This document shows positions 20,308 through 31,300 of a stretch of DNA of 64,000 nt, one piece after another. The DNA is from Dactylonectria macrodidyma (Eukaryota > Ascomycota > Sordariomycetes > Hypocreales > Nectriaceae). The notes under the pieces were generated by a model, which did not search any database, was not told the origin of the DNA, and saw only the letters and a list, made by a program, of their open reading frames with translations. Position 1 is the first letter of the stretch, and each line of letters begins with the position of its first letter. The stretch spans positions 3,720,001 to 3,784,000 of the forward strand of contig JAGMUV010000001.1 of NCBI GenBank assembly GCA_020744425.1, in the 5' to 3' direction. The position numbers and the translations under genes are program-made.

Positions 20308-21783
20308 ATTTAAGAGGGCACGGTACCCAGGCCTTTCAATCACGATGACTTGTGCGTTTGGAAGTAGAAAAGTGCAGGCATGAACCCTATAGTGAAATAT
20401 AAGAGTCTCCACCACTGTTGAAACCGCTGTTCGGACTTTTGTTTCTGCGCTGCCGCGTTCCTCATTGCCGCGTTTCTATACAGTCACGTGTTTGCATTGC
20501 TTAAGTTGTCATAAAACGAAGGACTCGATTGATTGGTCGACCTAGTTATAGATAGATTCTTATCCCTCTTCCTTTAACTACTAAGAACTCATCAGTAGAA
20601 CCTCCCTCTGCTATATCCTTCTATCTTAGTCCTTTTACGGATTAATAATAGCCACATTACTTATAACTTACATTATCTACCCTTTATTAATATTAGCTAG
20701 CGACTTAAAGAATGCTATTTCTTCTAAAGATATTTTAATTACTAGCTTTACTATTAGTTACTTTAAAAAATATTATTTATTTTTATTCTAGTTCTTAAAT
20801 TATTAGTGTTACGACCTGGGCGAGCTGGGCGTGCATGAGACCCTATTTAATAGCTGTTATCCATACCTATGATCGCTACCATTGTGATTATAGACTTATC
20901 TTTTGGCCTGACGGGCTAGGAGACGTAATGCGAAGCGTGGATCGTTACAATTAGTTACTTCTAAAAAGGCATAGTCTTAAGAATACCTTAATTTCAAAGA
21001 TCGCTAAAATAACTCACTTACTACTAGAAAGTCACTAAGTCTTAATAGTTCTAGTTTCTTTAAGACTATAATCTATTACTACAGCCTTTAGCTCATTAAG
21101 GGTTTCTATATCCTTACTAAGCTCAGTATCTAGGTTATATATAGAAAGAGTATAGCGGCTGCTGAAACCCGAGTTGCTAGGAGCGTGGAGTGTATTGCGC
21201 TGGACGTTCATTATGGTGTTCGTTGTGGGTCGGTTGGATCGCGAAGAGGTGATTGGTCTCTGATGAGTTGAATTGCGATGCGAGTATGTGGCTTTTATCT
21301 CTGAAAGCTTGAGGATCCTGCTGACCTCTGATAGCTGGAATTGTAAAGAGTTGAATTGCGACTTGGAATTGCGACGAGGTAACTTGGAATGCGACGAAAG
21401 CCCTCACGGGGCTTTTATCGCATGACGATTTTGCCTTCCGACATCTAGCTTTTCTGTCTAGCTTTTCCAACTGCTTAACGCATCTCAAAGGGTTGAATAG
21501 GACAGCAAGGCTTGCACCCTGATGCAGTAGAAACTCTAGTCATTCTGAGTTGCTGTTGCCTTGGGCTTGGGTTTTGGGCCCTCACACTGTTATTCACTAT
21601 TGGTTGTATTTTTTTTTTGACTGTTTAACCTCTGGCCCCTCTCTGAGTGTGCGCTGCCAAGGACCATAACCTCAATAAGAGTCTCCACTGATTGTCTGAA
21701 CGCAAGCAGTCTCTTATATCTCACATTGAGTTCAGTAGTACTAGATGCCCTTTGTAGTGGCTGTCCTAGCTATTTACTAGCCA
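20308..21783. other. AT-rich repeat-derived region without genes
   Basis: Bases 20590-21160 are AT-rich with many TTA/TAA words, typical of RIP-eroded repeats, and contain a GC-normal solo LTR (20807-20949). Around 21260-21415 the words GAGTTGAATTGCGA and CTTGGAATTGCGACGAGG recur three or four times, suggesting another decayed repeat. No gene is supported. Confidence 0.5.
20807..20949. mobile_element. Solo LTR, 143 bases
   Basis: The segment begins TGTTACGACC and ends GATCGTTACA (TG...CA with short inverted ends). It is flanked by an exact 5-base duplication ATTAG at 20802-20806 and 20950-20954. Its composition is clearly more GC-rich than the AT-rich DNA on either side, so it probably arrived after that DNA was mutated. 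The internal part of the retrotransposon is absent. The family is unknown and the sequence differs from the LTRs at 34-46 kb. Confidence 0.7.
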
Positions 21784-22867
21784 CTATCCAATCACCATCT
21801 TGTTCTTGATTCGGCCAATCCCATCTATCTCGACTTCCACCACGTCCCCGCTCTTCAACCATGTCGGGCTCTTCATACCTGCAATGACTCCGCTTGGGGT
21901 GTCCGTCATGATAATAGTCCCCTTGGTTAGAGTGTGTCCGGTGCTGAGAAACCGAATCAGGTAAGGGATGTCGAAGATCAGGTCGTCTGTCTGGCCACGC
22001 TGCCTTTCCTCCCCGTTGACATGGGTAGTGAGCGTCAGTTTCGAAGGGTCTGGTATGGCTGCAGGTGAGGCAATCACGGGCCCTACTGGAGCAAACCCAT
22101 CAAATCCCTTGGCGAAATCTGCCTGCCCGCTGGATACGGCAGCGGCCTGCCAATATCGGGAAGAGACGTCATTGCCAATGGTGTACCCGAGGACATAATC
22201 CAAGGGGTTTTCCTCTTCGCTTATGTTCTTGCAGTCCCTTCCAATGACTACGCATAACTCGCCCTAAATACGAGCAAGATGAGAACATGAGCTACGACAT
22301 CTTTCGTCGGGGTACACGTATATTACCTCGTAATCGAGCAATCGTGCAATGGCATGTACGTGGATGTCATCTTCCGGACCAGCAAGAGCCGCTGTTAAAT
22401 CTTCAGTGAGTTTCTATGTGCAAGTCAACGTACGAGTCATTGGCACTTACTGGAGGGTTTCGAGAAAATGGCAGGAAATTGGGGAACCTCGATCTAACAA
22501 AGATGCATTAACAGCCGCATCCGTCCGGATCGTGGCCGGCTAATCTTGGCTTCCTCGACATGCTTTCGATAATTAAGTCCTACGCCGATAATACCTGGTA
22601 CGGACGGAAGTGGCGGTAGAAGCTGACACGAACAGTCAGTCAGACGTTCCCCTACAGTGGGCGGGTCATGTTATTGCGTACCCTGTGAATGCGCTCCTTA
22701 TGCGAAGTCTTCTTAAATGCAGGGAGAAATGGCGAGTTGCCCGCAAACACATGGACGGGATGCCCAATTAGGGACGCTCCGCCATGGATGTCATCCGTGA
22801 CATCTCCGTAAAAGACACCACCTTCTTCGTTTTCGAACCGCACTAGGCGTGTGAATCGGTTGGCCAT
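21784..22867 (-). CDS. Fumarylacetoacetate hydrolase family protein, 286 aa, five exons
   Basis: Exons 22867-22682, 22622-22545, 22493-22451, 22400-22327 and 22263-21784 join in frame. Motifs are MANRFTRLVRFENEEGGVFY, LLPPLPSVPGIIGVGLNYRK (substrate and dimer region), PAIFSKPSN, GELCVVIGRDCKN (metal-binding glutamate), YTIGNDVSSRYWQ, KGFDGFAPVGP, and LTKGTIIMTDTPSGVIAGMK with the end GDVVEVEIDGIGRIKN. These are the standard landmarks of FAH-fold C-C bond hydrolases and isomerases, Mg-dependent enzymes in aromatic ring breakdown. The second intron (22544-22494) would start with AT instead of GT, while all other splice sites are canonical; if not spliced the protein stops early. It lies 300 bases downstream of the monooxygenase on the same strand, suggesting a joint pathway. 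Confidence 0.8.
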
Positions 22868-23168
22868 TTCTTCCTGCATAGATCGTAGAATGTCTTGATA
22901 ATATCCAACACTGTTTGTTATGGGAAGGGGAGCGGGAGGGTGAAGCCGATTTAACGTCCTATACATCCCCGGAAGTGGTTCAAGATCCGAGTAAGGGCTA
23001 GTCTTCCGGGGTAAATACTGGGCTTCAACGTCTCTCTAATGTATAGGTCACTCAAAGTAAACACAGGCGGAGCAGTGAAGACTGTTGATATACCCCTATG
23101 ACACAACAGGATTCAAAATTGACGCCCAAGCGCAAAATCTGTTTCGGCTACTATACTATGACCCTCGG

Positions 23169-24914
23169 CTAGACATGGCCACCACCGCGGAGGCAGCTCT
23201 TCACCTGTTCAAGACTACTAGCAAAACCAGCCACATGCTGGTCAGGCCGCACAACAATGAATTGATTCCCATCACCAAAGTTGAAGCATGATTCCTTGTC
23301 TTGGTCGAGTTGGAAATGACGACCCATCTGCCATACAACTGCAGAGATCTTGCCAACCTGAAAAGATGAGGGCAATCCTAGCTCCTTGGACGATGCAATG
23401 ACCGCAAAGCCCTGGCCGTCGACCAGATCCAGAGTTGAGATCCTTTTCCCATTCTTGGTGATGTAGACGTGCGGCAGCCTCCCACCAATCACAGCGCGGT
23501 GCTCGTAGTACTTGCTGTTGCCCTTGATAGGACGATCCGAACCATAGACATATCCTACCTGACAGTTGAAGTTGTCCCGGAAGTCCGATACCTCACCCAG
23601 GACCTCTCGCACGGCACTCTGTGACTCAGCAGTCGGCTGGCCAGACGCGGGGTTGCCATCCATGGCGGTTGCGATAGTTGTCGATACTCTCAGAATGTTG
23701 TACTGGTTCAGGTCGCTTTGCTTGGAGTTCATCTCAGCCACAGGCCGTCTTTCCTGGCTATATGTCTCCAATATGTCGTGGTCCCACCAGCCGCTTTCGG
23801 TGGCGTGGATCTTCCACACTAGATTCTGAACATCCGCAATGCCCGTATTGAGGCTGAGACCACCCGTTGGAGGAAAGCTATGAGCGGCATCTCCCAACAG
23901 GAAAGCGTTGGGATACTTGGGGGACCGATAGTTATCAGCCAGCCGCAGGTATGCCGTCCAGACCTGGATTTGAAGGATCTCATAATCCACCTTCTCACCG
24001 ACTGCCTGCATGTCAACCGTCAGCATTTAGATCACCACTAGACACAGTCGTTTTGCATGTACCGAGTCCACCTGCTCACAGCAGTACTCCTCAGTAAACT
24101 GAGACTCCGGGGCGTCTTGGTCAATCATGAAGGCGAAGACCCAGTGCGAGTCACGATCGTAAGCGATGAAGGTACGCATGCTGTTCTTGAGCATTATCAT
24201 CCACAGAATGCCGCTCTTGAATTTCCGCCAGTCTGCTTTGAGCTCGACAGACATATATCGCACTTCGCTTGGGAAAGGGCTGGCCGGAGTCTCGACCGGG
24301 ATGCCCAATGCAGCACAGGCTCGTGAGTGTGCTCCGTCGCATGCTAGAAGGTATTTGCTCCTGATGGTGAGCTCTTTGCCGCTCGCGCGGTCCAGTATAA
24401 TCGAGACGATCCTGCTTCCATTGTCTTGTCCGTCGGCCGTACAGCTTTGCCACTGGTGATTAGCCCAGACCGTGACAAGTTTGTTGTTCTTGACCATGTC
24501 GCCGAGGACACCTTCAATCTCGGGCTGTGCTACATTGACCAATGGCTCTGGGGTAAACTCGAGAATGCCCTCGTCCTGGCGCTCATACACCATGCTGCCA
24601 TATTCGACGCCAGCCAAGGACTGCACGAACCGCACCACGTCTGCATCAGAGGGGCTGGCTCCTCGCTTCCGAAGCTCATCCGTAGATATACCCATCTGCT
24701 TAAAAATTTCGAGGGACCGGGAGTTGAGAACATGAGCTTTCGGCTGATCAGCCCTAGAGACCTGGCGTTCTACAACCGTGCTAGCAATCCCGTACTTTGA
24801 CAAGAATACAGCAGTAGAAAGGCCAACAGGCCCTCCGCCAATGATGAGAACGGGCGTTTCAGCCCGAAACCCGGCGTGGGGTGCAGTCTGAGCATTCCCA
24901 GTTGTGTCGTTCAT
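23169..24914 (-). CDS. FAD-dependent phenol-type monooxygenase, 559 aa, two exons
   Basis: Exons 24914-24072 and 24005-23169 join in frame over a 66-base intron (donor GTGGAC, acceptor CATGCAG). Residues about 20-45 carry the dinucleotide fold VLIIGGGPVGLSTAVFLSKY. LLACDGAHSRACAALGI is the DG motif region, and LGDAAHSFPPTGGLSLNTGI is the second FAD-contacting GD motif. The C-terminus (RPDQHVAGFASSLEQV) has the thioredoxin-like tail typical of phenol 2-monooxygenase and dichlorophenol hydroxylase relatives. It would hydroxylate an aromatic ring using NAD(P)H and oxygen; the substrate is not predictable. The frame is open upstream to 25028, but ATG 24914 gives the usual short N-terminus. The FAH-family gene downstream fits the same catabolic route. 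Confidence 0.9.
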
Positions 24915-25568
24915 GGTGGAATAGAGTCTGTAGGAGAGGCAATAGATCAACGAATGGCAAATAAGCGCCCTTCTTGTGCTGCCAAAGATTCTGAGGGCAC
25001 ATGTGTTTGCTTTAGCTGTGATTTTCAATGCTTATAGCATGTCAGGTCACAAAGGATGGCTTGTCTAAACGGCCTGTTCTAGGCTTGGAAAGTGATACTC
25101 CGGGGAACATCGTCTAGCAAATCATGCGGACCAGCCCGTCATCATGGAGAAGTCGTCTTATGCCTGAGTCGATCCTGTCACGGCGTTGTCTGCCATGGAC
25201 AAGTCCTCAACCAATACTTCCGGGGATGAGGAGCCCAACAATCCCTCAACCCGGGATGAGACTTGAGGTGCTCCAGTCCCGGGTGCAGACATATATCGTC
25301 ATGCTTATACCCCTTTTCAAGTTGTTCACTAGGCAGTGGTCGGGCGATTACACGGCTCCAGGTAATTTGATCGCGCCACGAAGATGTTGGGGGCGACCTT
25401 GGGTTTAGCGTAGATGCTTCCGGGGAATTGTATCCCTGTCGGAGAGCTGTCAGCAGGCATGGCAGCTCATCCACGGCTTGTTTTCAAGAAATATGTATCA
25501 TGTCATTGCCCACTTCCCCGCGTTTTTCTCAAGCAGCGCATGAGCCAACAAGAAGCAACAGAGCCAGC
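24915..25568. other. Divergent promoter region
   Basis: Between the monooxygenase and the CFEM receptor, which point away from each other. Frames here lack ATG starts and domains. No clear operator could be identified; CGGGG words recur near 25100, 25220 and 25420 but are also common by chance. Confidence 0.4.
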
Positions 25569-27212
25569 ATGACTATTTTCAACTTTCACGTGTTGCTGCA
25601 GCTGCAACTGCTACTGGTGCTGTGCATTACGACGGAGGTCCTGGCCGATCCGACCCAAAGCCTCGGGCTTCCGTCATGTGCTGTAAGTGGCGTCGTGTTC
25701 ATTTTGTTCTTATCTTGCCCCGATGCGATGCTTGTTTCAGGTCACAATCGCTAACGCACATCTCAGTCCGCGTGTATCAATGAGGCCATCAGCCATGGTC
25801 ATTGCGATATCAGCAATCAAACATGCATCTGCGCCAGCGACAAGTACCCTGACGACATGATGAGCTGTGTGCTGATTGACTGCACTCTTGCGGAAGCCCT
25901 TAGTACGAACATGCCACAGGCCCGAGCCTCCTCTTCTCCCTCCACTCTTGAGTCCCAGCTATCATCCCCCCTAATCTCACTCGAGACTGATCGCGCCAGC
26001 TAATCGCTGATCACTTCTCTTTAGTCACGTTCAACACAACAGATACGTCCTGCAAATCTCCTTTACGAGACCGCGCGCCGACCTTCATCCTAGTCGCCAC
26101 GATATTCGCCGTCATCGCCAGCCTCTTCACAATCCTTCGGTTTGGGTATAAGGTCTTCTTCCACACCGGAATATGCTGGGATGACTGGACTGTGCTCATG
26201 TCCACTCTTATTTCAGTTGCTGCACTTATTATAACTGTAAGAGGTCAGATTCCTAACGGATTCGGCCGGGACATCTGGCGGCTGAGCCTGGAGCAAATTA
26301 CTGTCATTGCCACATATGGTTACTTGTTGCCCCTATTCTACTACATCACCATTACTCTTATCAAACTCTCCTTAATCCTTTTTCTCCTTCGTATCTTTCC
26401 GACCAAAGGTATACAACAGTTACTCCGAGGCACAGCCGCCCTCAATGTACTTCAAGGGATTGTGTTTGTCGTCGCCAGCATTTTTCAGTGTTGGCCTATT
26501 AGCTACGCCTGGAGCCAGGTTACTGGGGCTACTGACGGAAGTTGTCAGAACTCTGTCCCCGCGTACTGGACGCATTCTATAACCAACATTACAATAGACT
26601 TGTGGCTTCTAGCCCTTCCACTATGGCAACTTCAGGAGCTCCAGCTTGCTTGGAAGCGGAAGGCAGGCATTGCTTGCATGTTTTGCGTCGGTGGCCTGTA
26701 TGTTTACCCAATTACCGTCCGAGCACACCTCCTTGTTCTATTAATTGAAGTACTAAACCAATATTTCCAGGGCCACTGTAACCAGCATCCTCCGCCTGCA
26801 TTCACTAAACACTATTAATAAGTCGGCTAATGTTACGTGGGATAATTATCACGTCCAGATCTGGTCGACACTTGAGACCTGCATGGGCATAACCTGCGCC
26901 TGCTTACCGACCTTCCGCTTGCTGCTTGTTCGCTGTTTTTCAAGTCTATCCGACTCTGTCCAGAGGCCAAGTCACCAGAAGCCACTGAGTCATCGTCTCA
27001 CAAGCTCCCTAGGTCAGCCCCATGGATTCAACATCACGACTTCACGTGCGGCACCCCCAGGCGACGGACCATTTCCGCTCAAGGAGGCTATCTTGTTCCA
27101 GAAGTCTTTCTTGGTACATTATGGGGAAACCGATGAAACGGGTCTGGTAACAGAGATGGCGAATATGTCGTCATCGGCTGATACACAACTGGGGCCGCAT
27201 GACGAAGCATAG
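25569..27212 (+). CDS. CFEM-domain PTH11-type receptor, 454 aa, four exons
   Basis: Exons 25569-25682, 25767-25902, 26025-26697 and 26771-27212 join in frame. A signal peptide (FNFHVLLQLQLLLVLCITTE) precedes a CFEM domain with the expected cysteine pattern (LPSC, SACINEAISHGHCD, QTCICASDKYPDDMMSC, IDCTLAEAL). Seven helices follow, including FILVATIFAVIASLFTI, YGYLLPLFYYITITLIKLSL and NITIDLWLLALPL. The loop CWDDWTVLM and the GFGRDIW motif are as in PTH11-type receptors. The cytosolic tail of about 90 residues is polar. Magnaporthe Pth11 is the founder of this family of surface sensors. The long second intron (122 bases) is unusual but has good ends. The gene is intact and divergent from the catabolic pair. 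Confidence 0.88.
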
Positions 27213-28360
27213 AACATCATTTCCTGAGTAAGCTGATCTGGCCCTGACTGAGAAACAGAAGACCTGGGTAAAAATGTACATTAATCCAAGGAGTTTATGG
27301 GGAATCCGATATCTTCAGTAAGATATTTTCAGAGTGATTCTACCTCGTGTCTTTCAGGGTCTTTCCTGAATTCCAGGGATGAGATTAGAGACATCCAACC
27401 GAATGATATTACTACTAATGATGTCATTGTAGCTCGTCGGTTGTAGCTAAAGAGATTAGGTATTAGAATGGCTAAGGCAATCAGGAGGAAGGAAGTAAGA
27501 CACTGGTGAATGTAAACACAAGCCAGCGAAGTTCAATTTTCCGGTTTTACTTGACAACATCTGCACAATAATTACGGTTGGGGGGTACCTTGCGGCCTCC
27601 CGAGGTAATTTCTCGGAGCCGAGGCCAGCCCGAGATCAGCCGAGAGTTAGTTTCTCCCAGAGCTTTTACGTTACTAACAGCATGACTGTAACTTCTAGTC
27701 TTCTCTGTAACAAGCACAGCTGAGCACGATGAAGACTGTAGATTCCGTGTTGCTAGTCAAGCTAGAGTTTTTATAAGTTAATTATATTACATTTCGGTAT
27801 CTCTTTATGATGTCTTACCTTGTATTTTTAATCGTTATCCCTGCAAGAGAGGTGAACCGTTACAAACATCTTTTCCAGGGAATTTCTCCGGGGGACACAG
27901 AAGTTATATAACACATAAATACAAGCATTTGACCCCAACATCTAACACTATGTCTTTCTAACGCTGCTGAGTCTCCATCATATGAAGACCTTTTTTATCC
28001 ATTAGAAATGCGATTGTTAGAGGAGAAGGTATCTGTCAGATTGAGCGTATAAATAATGTAGCTATCAGTTAGGCAGAAATGTGCTACATAAGTGGAGCGC
28101 TAGGTTTTTGCTCTATAGTTAAAAACTCAACAGTATCTCTCCAGATTAGCAGTGTCAGACAGCCCATTAACGAAGTTACTTGATATAGAGACACTGTCCA
28201 AGCTGAAGGGTGTCTTATACAAGCTGAAGTCTTATAATAATGGATTAGCTACCACCTTAAAGTATTGTTAATGAGGTTCTAAGCATCTTAGTAGCAAAAC
28301 ACAAATATAAATAGTCACTCTCCCTAGGCCCCCTTATAAATAAAGATATTAAAAATACTA
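27213..28360. other. Intergenic, repeat-derived
   Basis: No gene is supported. It contains a solo LTR (27562-27864) and, from about 27900, AT-rich sequence leading to the 3' end of the NLR at 28361. Confidence 0.45.
27562..27864. mobile_element. Probable solo LTR, about 303 bases
   Basis: It begins TGCACAATAATTACGG and ends GAACCGTTACA, with a 6-base duplication AACATC at 27556-27561 and 27865-27870. The end, read on the minus strand (TGTAACGGTTCACCTC...), resembles the start of common fungal Gypsy LTRs. The duplication could be read as 5 or 6 bases, so the exact ends are uncertain. Confidence 0.5.
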
Positions 28361-31300
28361 TTATACATCCTTAAGGATTGAATCTTCCGGAACCTTTAAT
28401 GATACTTGCGCTTTTTGGACTGCGCTCTTTAGCTGATGGATCAGCTGATTAAAAGGAACATCCCTGCCTCCCTCTGGCACATTCAGTCTACACTTTTTAC
28501 CCTCAATATACCATATTAGGTGATCCGAAAAGCTTCTCTTTAACCAAACGCTATATAGGTTATTAAAAGATTGGCTGTCCATTATAAGAAGAAAGGAACA
28601 GAATCTTTCATCTGACAAGGCCGGCAGGGCCGACTGCGAACCCAAGGCCTCCGCCGCTACATGCCGCGGGCCCCAGTCCGCATCCTTTAATAGGGCCATG
28701 AGGGCATTAAGGGCCGGCTCTGATAGGGCTGACTGCCAGCTTAAGGCCTCTGCTGCTGCGCACCGCACGTCCGAGTCCGCATCCTTTAATAGGGCCACGA
28801 GGGCCTCAAGGGCCGGCTCTGACAGAGCTGACTGTTGACCTAAGGCCTCTGCCACTATGCGCCGCATCTTTGACTCTGTGTCCTTTAATAAGGCCATGAG
28901 GGCATTAAGGGCCGGCTCTGATAGGGCCGACTGCCAGCTTAAGGCCTCTGCTGCTGCGCGCCGCACGTCCGAGTTTGCATCCTTTAATATAGCCACGAGG
29001 GCCTCAAGGGCCCGCTCTGACAGAGCCGACTGCGGAGCTAAGACCTCCGCCGCTACGCGCCGCACGTCCGAAGCCGCATCATTTAATAGGGCCACGAGGA
29101 CCGACAGGGCCGGCTCCGATACGGCTGACTGCGAACCCAAGACCTCCGCTGCTGCATGCCGCACGTCTGAGTCCGCATCCTTTAATAGGGCCACGAGGGC
29201 CTCAAGAGCCGGCTCTGACAGGGCCGACTGCGAACCGAAGACCTCCGCCGCTGCGCGCCGCACGTCTGAGTCCGCATCCTTTAATAGGGCCACGAGAGCC
29301 TCAAGGGCCGGCTCTGACAGGGCGGACTGCCCACCTAAGGCCACCGCCGCTTCGAGCCGCACGTCTGAGTTTGCATCCTTCAATAGGTCCACGAGGGCCT
29401 CAAGGGCCGGCTCTGACAGAGCTGACTGTTGACCTAAGACCTCCGCCGCTATGCGCCGCACGTCTAAGTCCGCGGCCTTTAACAGGGCCACGAGGGCCTC
29501 AAGGGCCGGCTCTGACAGAGCCGACTGCGAACCGAAGACCTCCACCGCTGCGTCCCACATGTCCCAGTCCGCATCCTTCAACAGGGCTACGAGGACCGAC
29601 AGGGTCCGCTCCGACAGGGCCGACTGCCGACCTAAGGCCTCCGCCGCTGCGCGCCGCAGGCCCGAGTCCGCGTCCTTCAACAGGGCCTTAAGGGCCGACT
29701 CCGACAGGGCCGACTCCGACAGGGCCGACTGCCGGCCCAAGGCCTCCGCCGCTGCGCGCCGCACCCCCAAGTCCGTGTCCTTCAACAGGGCCACGAGGGC
29801 ATCAAGGACCGGCTCTGACAGGGCCGACTGCGAACCCAAGACCTTCGCTGCTGCATACTGCGGGCGCCAGTCCGCGTCCTTTAATAGGGCCACGAGGGCA
29901 TTAAGGGCCGGCTCTGATAGGGCCGACTGCCAGCTTAAGGCCTCTGCTGCTGCGCGCCGCACGCCCGAGTCCGCATCCTTTAATATAGCCACGAGGGCCT
30001 CAAGGGCCGGCTCTGACAGAGCTGACTGTCGACCTAAGGCCTCTGCCACTATGCGCCGCATCTTTGAGTCTGTGTCCTTTAACAGGGCCACGAGGGCATC
30101 AAGGGCCGGCTCCGGCAGGGTTTTCCGATGATACCTGAATACGTCAAGGACCGCCCTTTTCAACCCTCCTGAGAAGCCGTCCTCGGATTTGTCTCGAAGC
30201 ACAGCCTCCAGAATTTGGTCCGGGAATTCTAGCTCGCGTGCTAAGTTTGAACGTCCAAGCAAGGTATATTCAAACACGAGCCACTGATTTAACTGCTCTT
30301 GAAGTCCTGTAATGAACTCCGGGATCTCCTGTGATGGGACCACTTCGCTCAAGCAGTGCATGACCAGCCGTTGATGTACTGGTCCCAAGAGATCGCGGGG
30401 CTGCTCCTCAATCGTGCGGAAAAAGCGGCAGAGTTGACCCTCGTCGGAGTTAGCGTGAAGTAAGCCGGCGACAAAGCGCCAAAAAATACCGTAGCGGGCA
30501 TTGTATTTTTCCTTCCGTAGGAACTCTTCAGCATTGATCTTTGTGACCCTGGATCTCTCCTGTCGGCTGCTGAGTTTTAGAACGGAGAGCTGCTCTCCGG
30601 ATGTCCACTGCTGGATAAAATACCGCGCAGCAAAGTATTCCTGAAAGGTCAGGTGTATAAAATGGTAATTTCGGTCCTTAACCTTTGATGATGAGTCTGA
30701 TGTGCGCAGGAAAGAAACTCGTGCAAGTGCCTCGTCGAGTGGCAAATCCGACAGTGGGAACATATCGACTATCTCGTCTCGATGCGCTGGCGTGAAGTCT
30801 ATTACGTCGCTGTGCAGGCCGTTAAAGGCAAGAGATTCAAGAAGCGCAATCTCAGTCTTGACCCTGCGCTCGATCTCAGTAGGACGAGCTGATCGGGCAT
30901 GGCCCTTGCACATCTTGTCCAGTCGCACGGCATCTTTCTTCCACAACCTTCGCTCGATGGCTTGGTATATGTGGGTCATGGTGTCCGGCGCAGTTCCTGG
31001 GTCGAAGTCGTCCCAAGTGTAACAGAGTGCATCCAGCTGGATTGGGATTCGCACAAGACCCTGAAGAAGCCAATGATCTCGAAGGAAGGACTGGACCTCG
31101 TTCGCCCGCGGCTTTATTTTGGGGTCGGCTTCGAGGTAGGCTTGCACTTGATCTGGGTAGAACCCGATCGTTTCCAATTCGAGGTCGAGATCTCGGAGAG
31201 CTGGAAAGCTGGCGTTTGGCCGCGATGTAATAATGACGTTGCGCTGATTCAAAAGATCCGTGAGAAAACGGGACATATCGTCCTCACGGGCCAAGTCATC

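Noticed and set aside
28857..30131. Long plus-strand frames (191 and 226 codons) opposite the HEAT repeats
   Set aside because: They are mirror frames forced by the repetitive 99-base units of the minus-strand NLR, with R/S/A-rich, domain-free translation.
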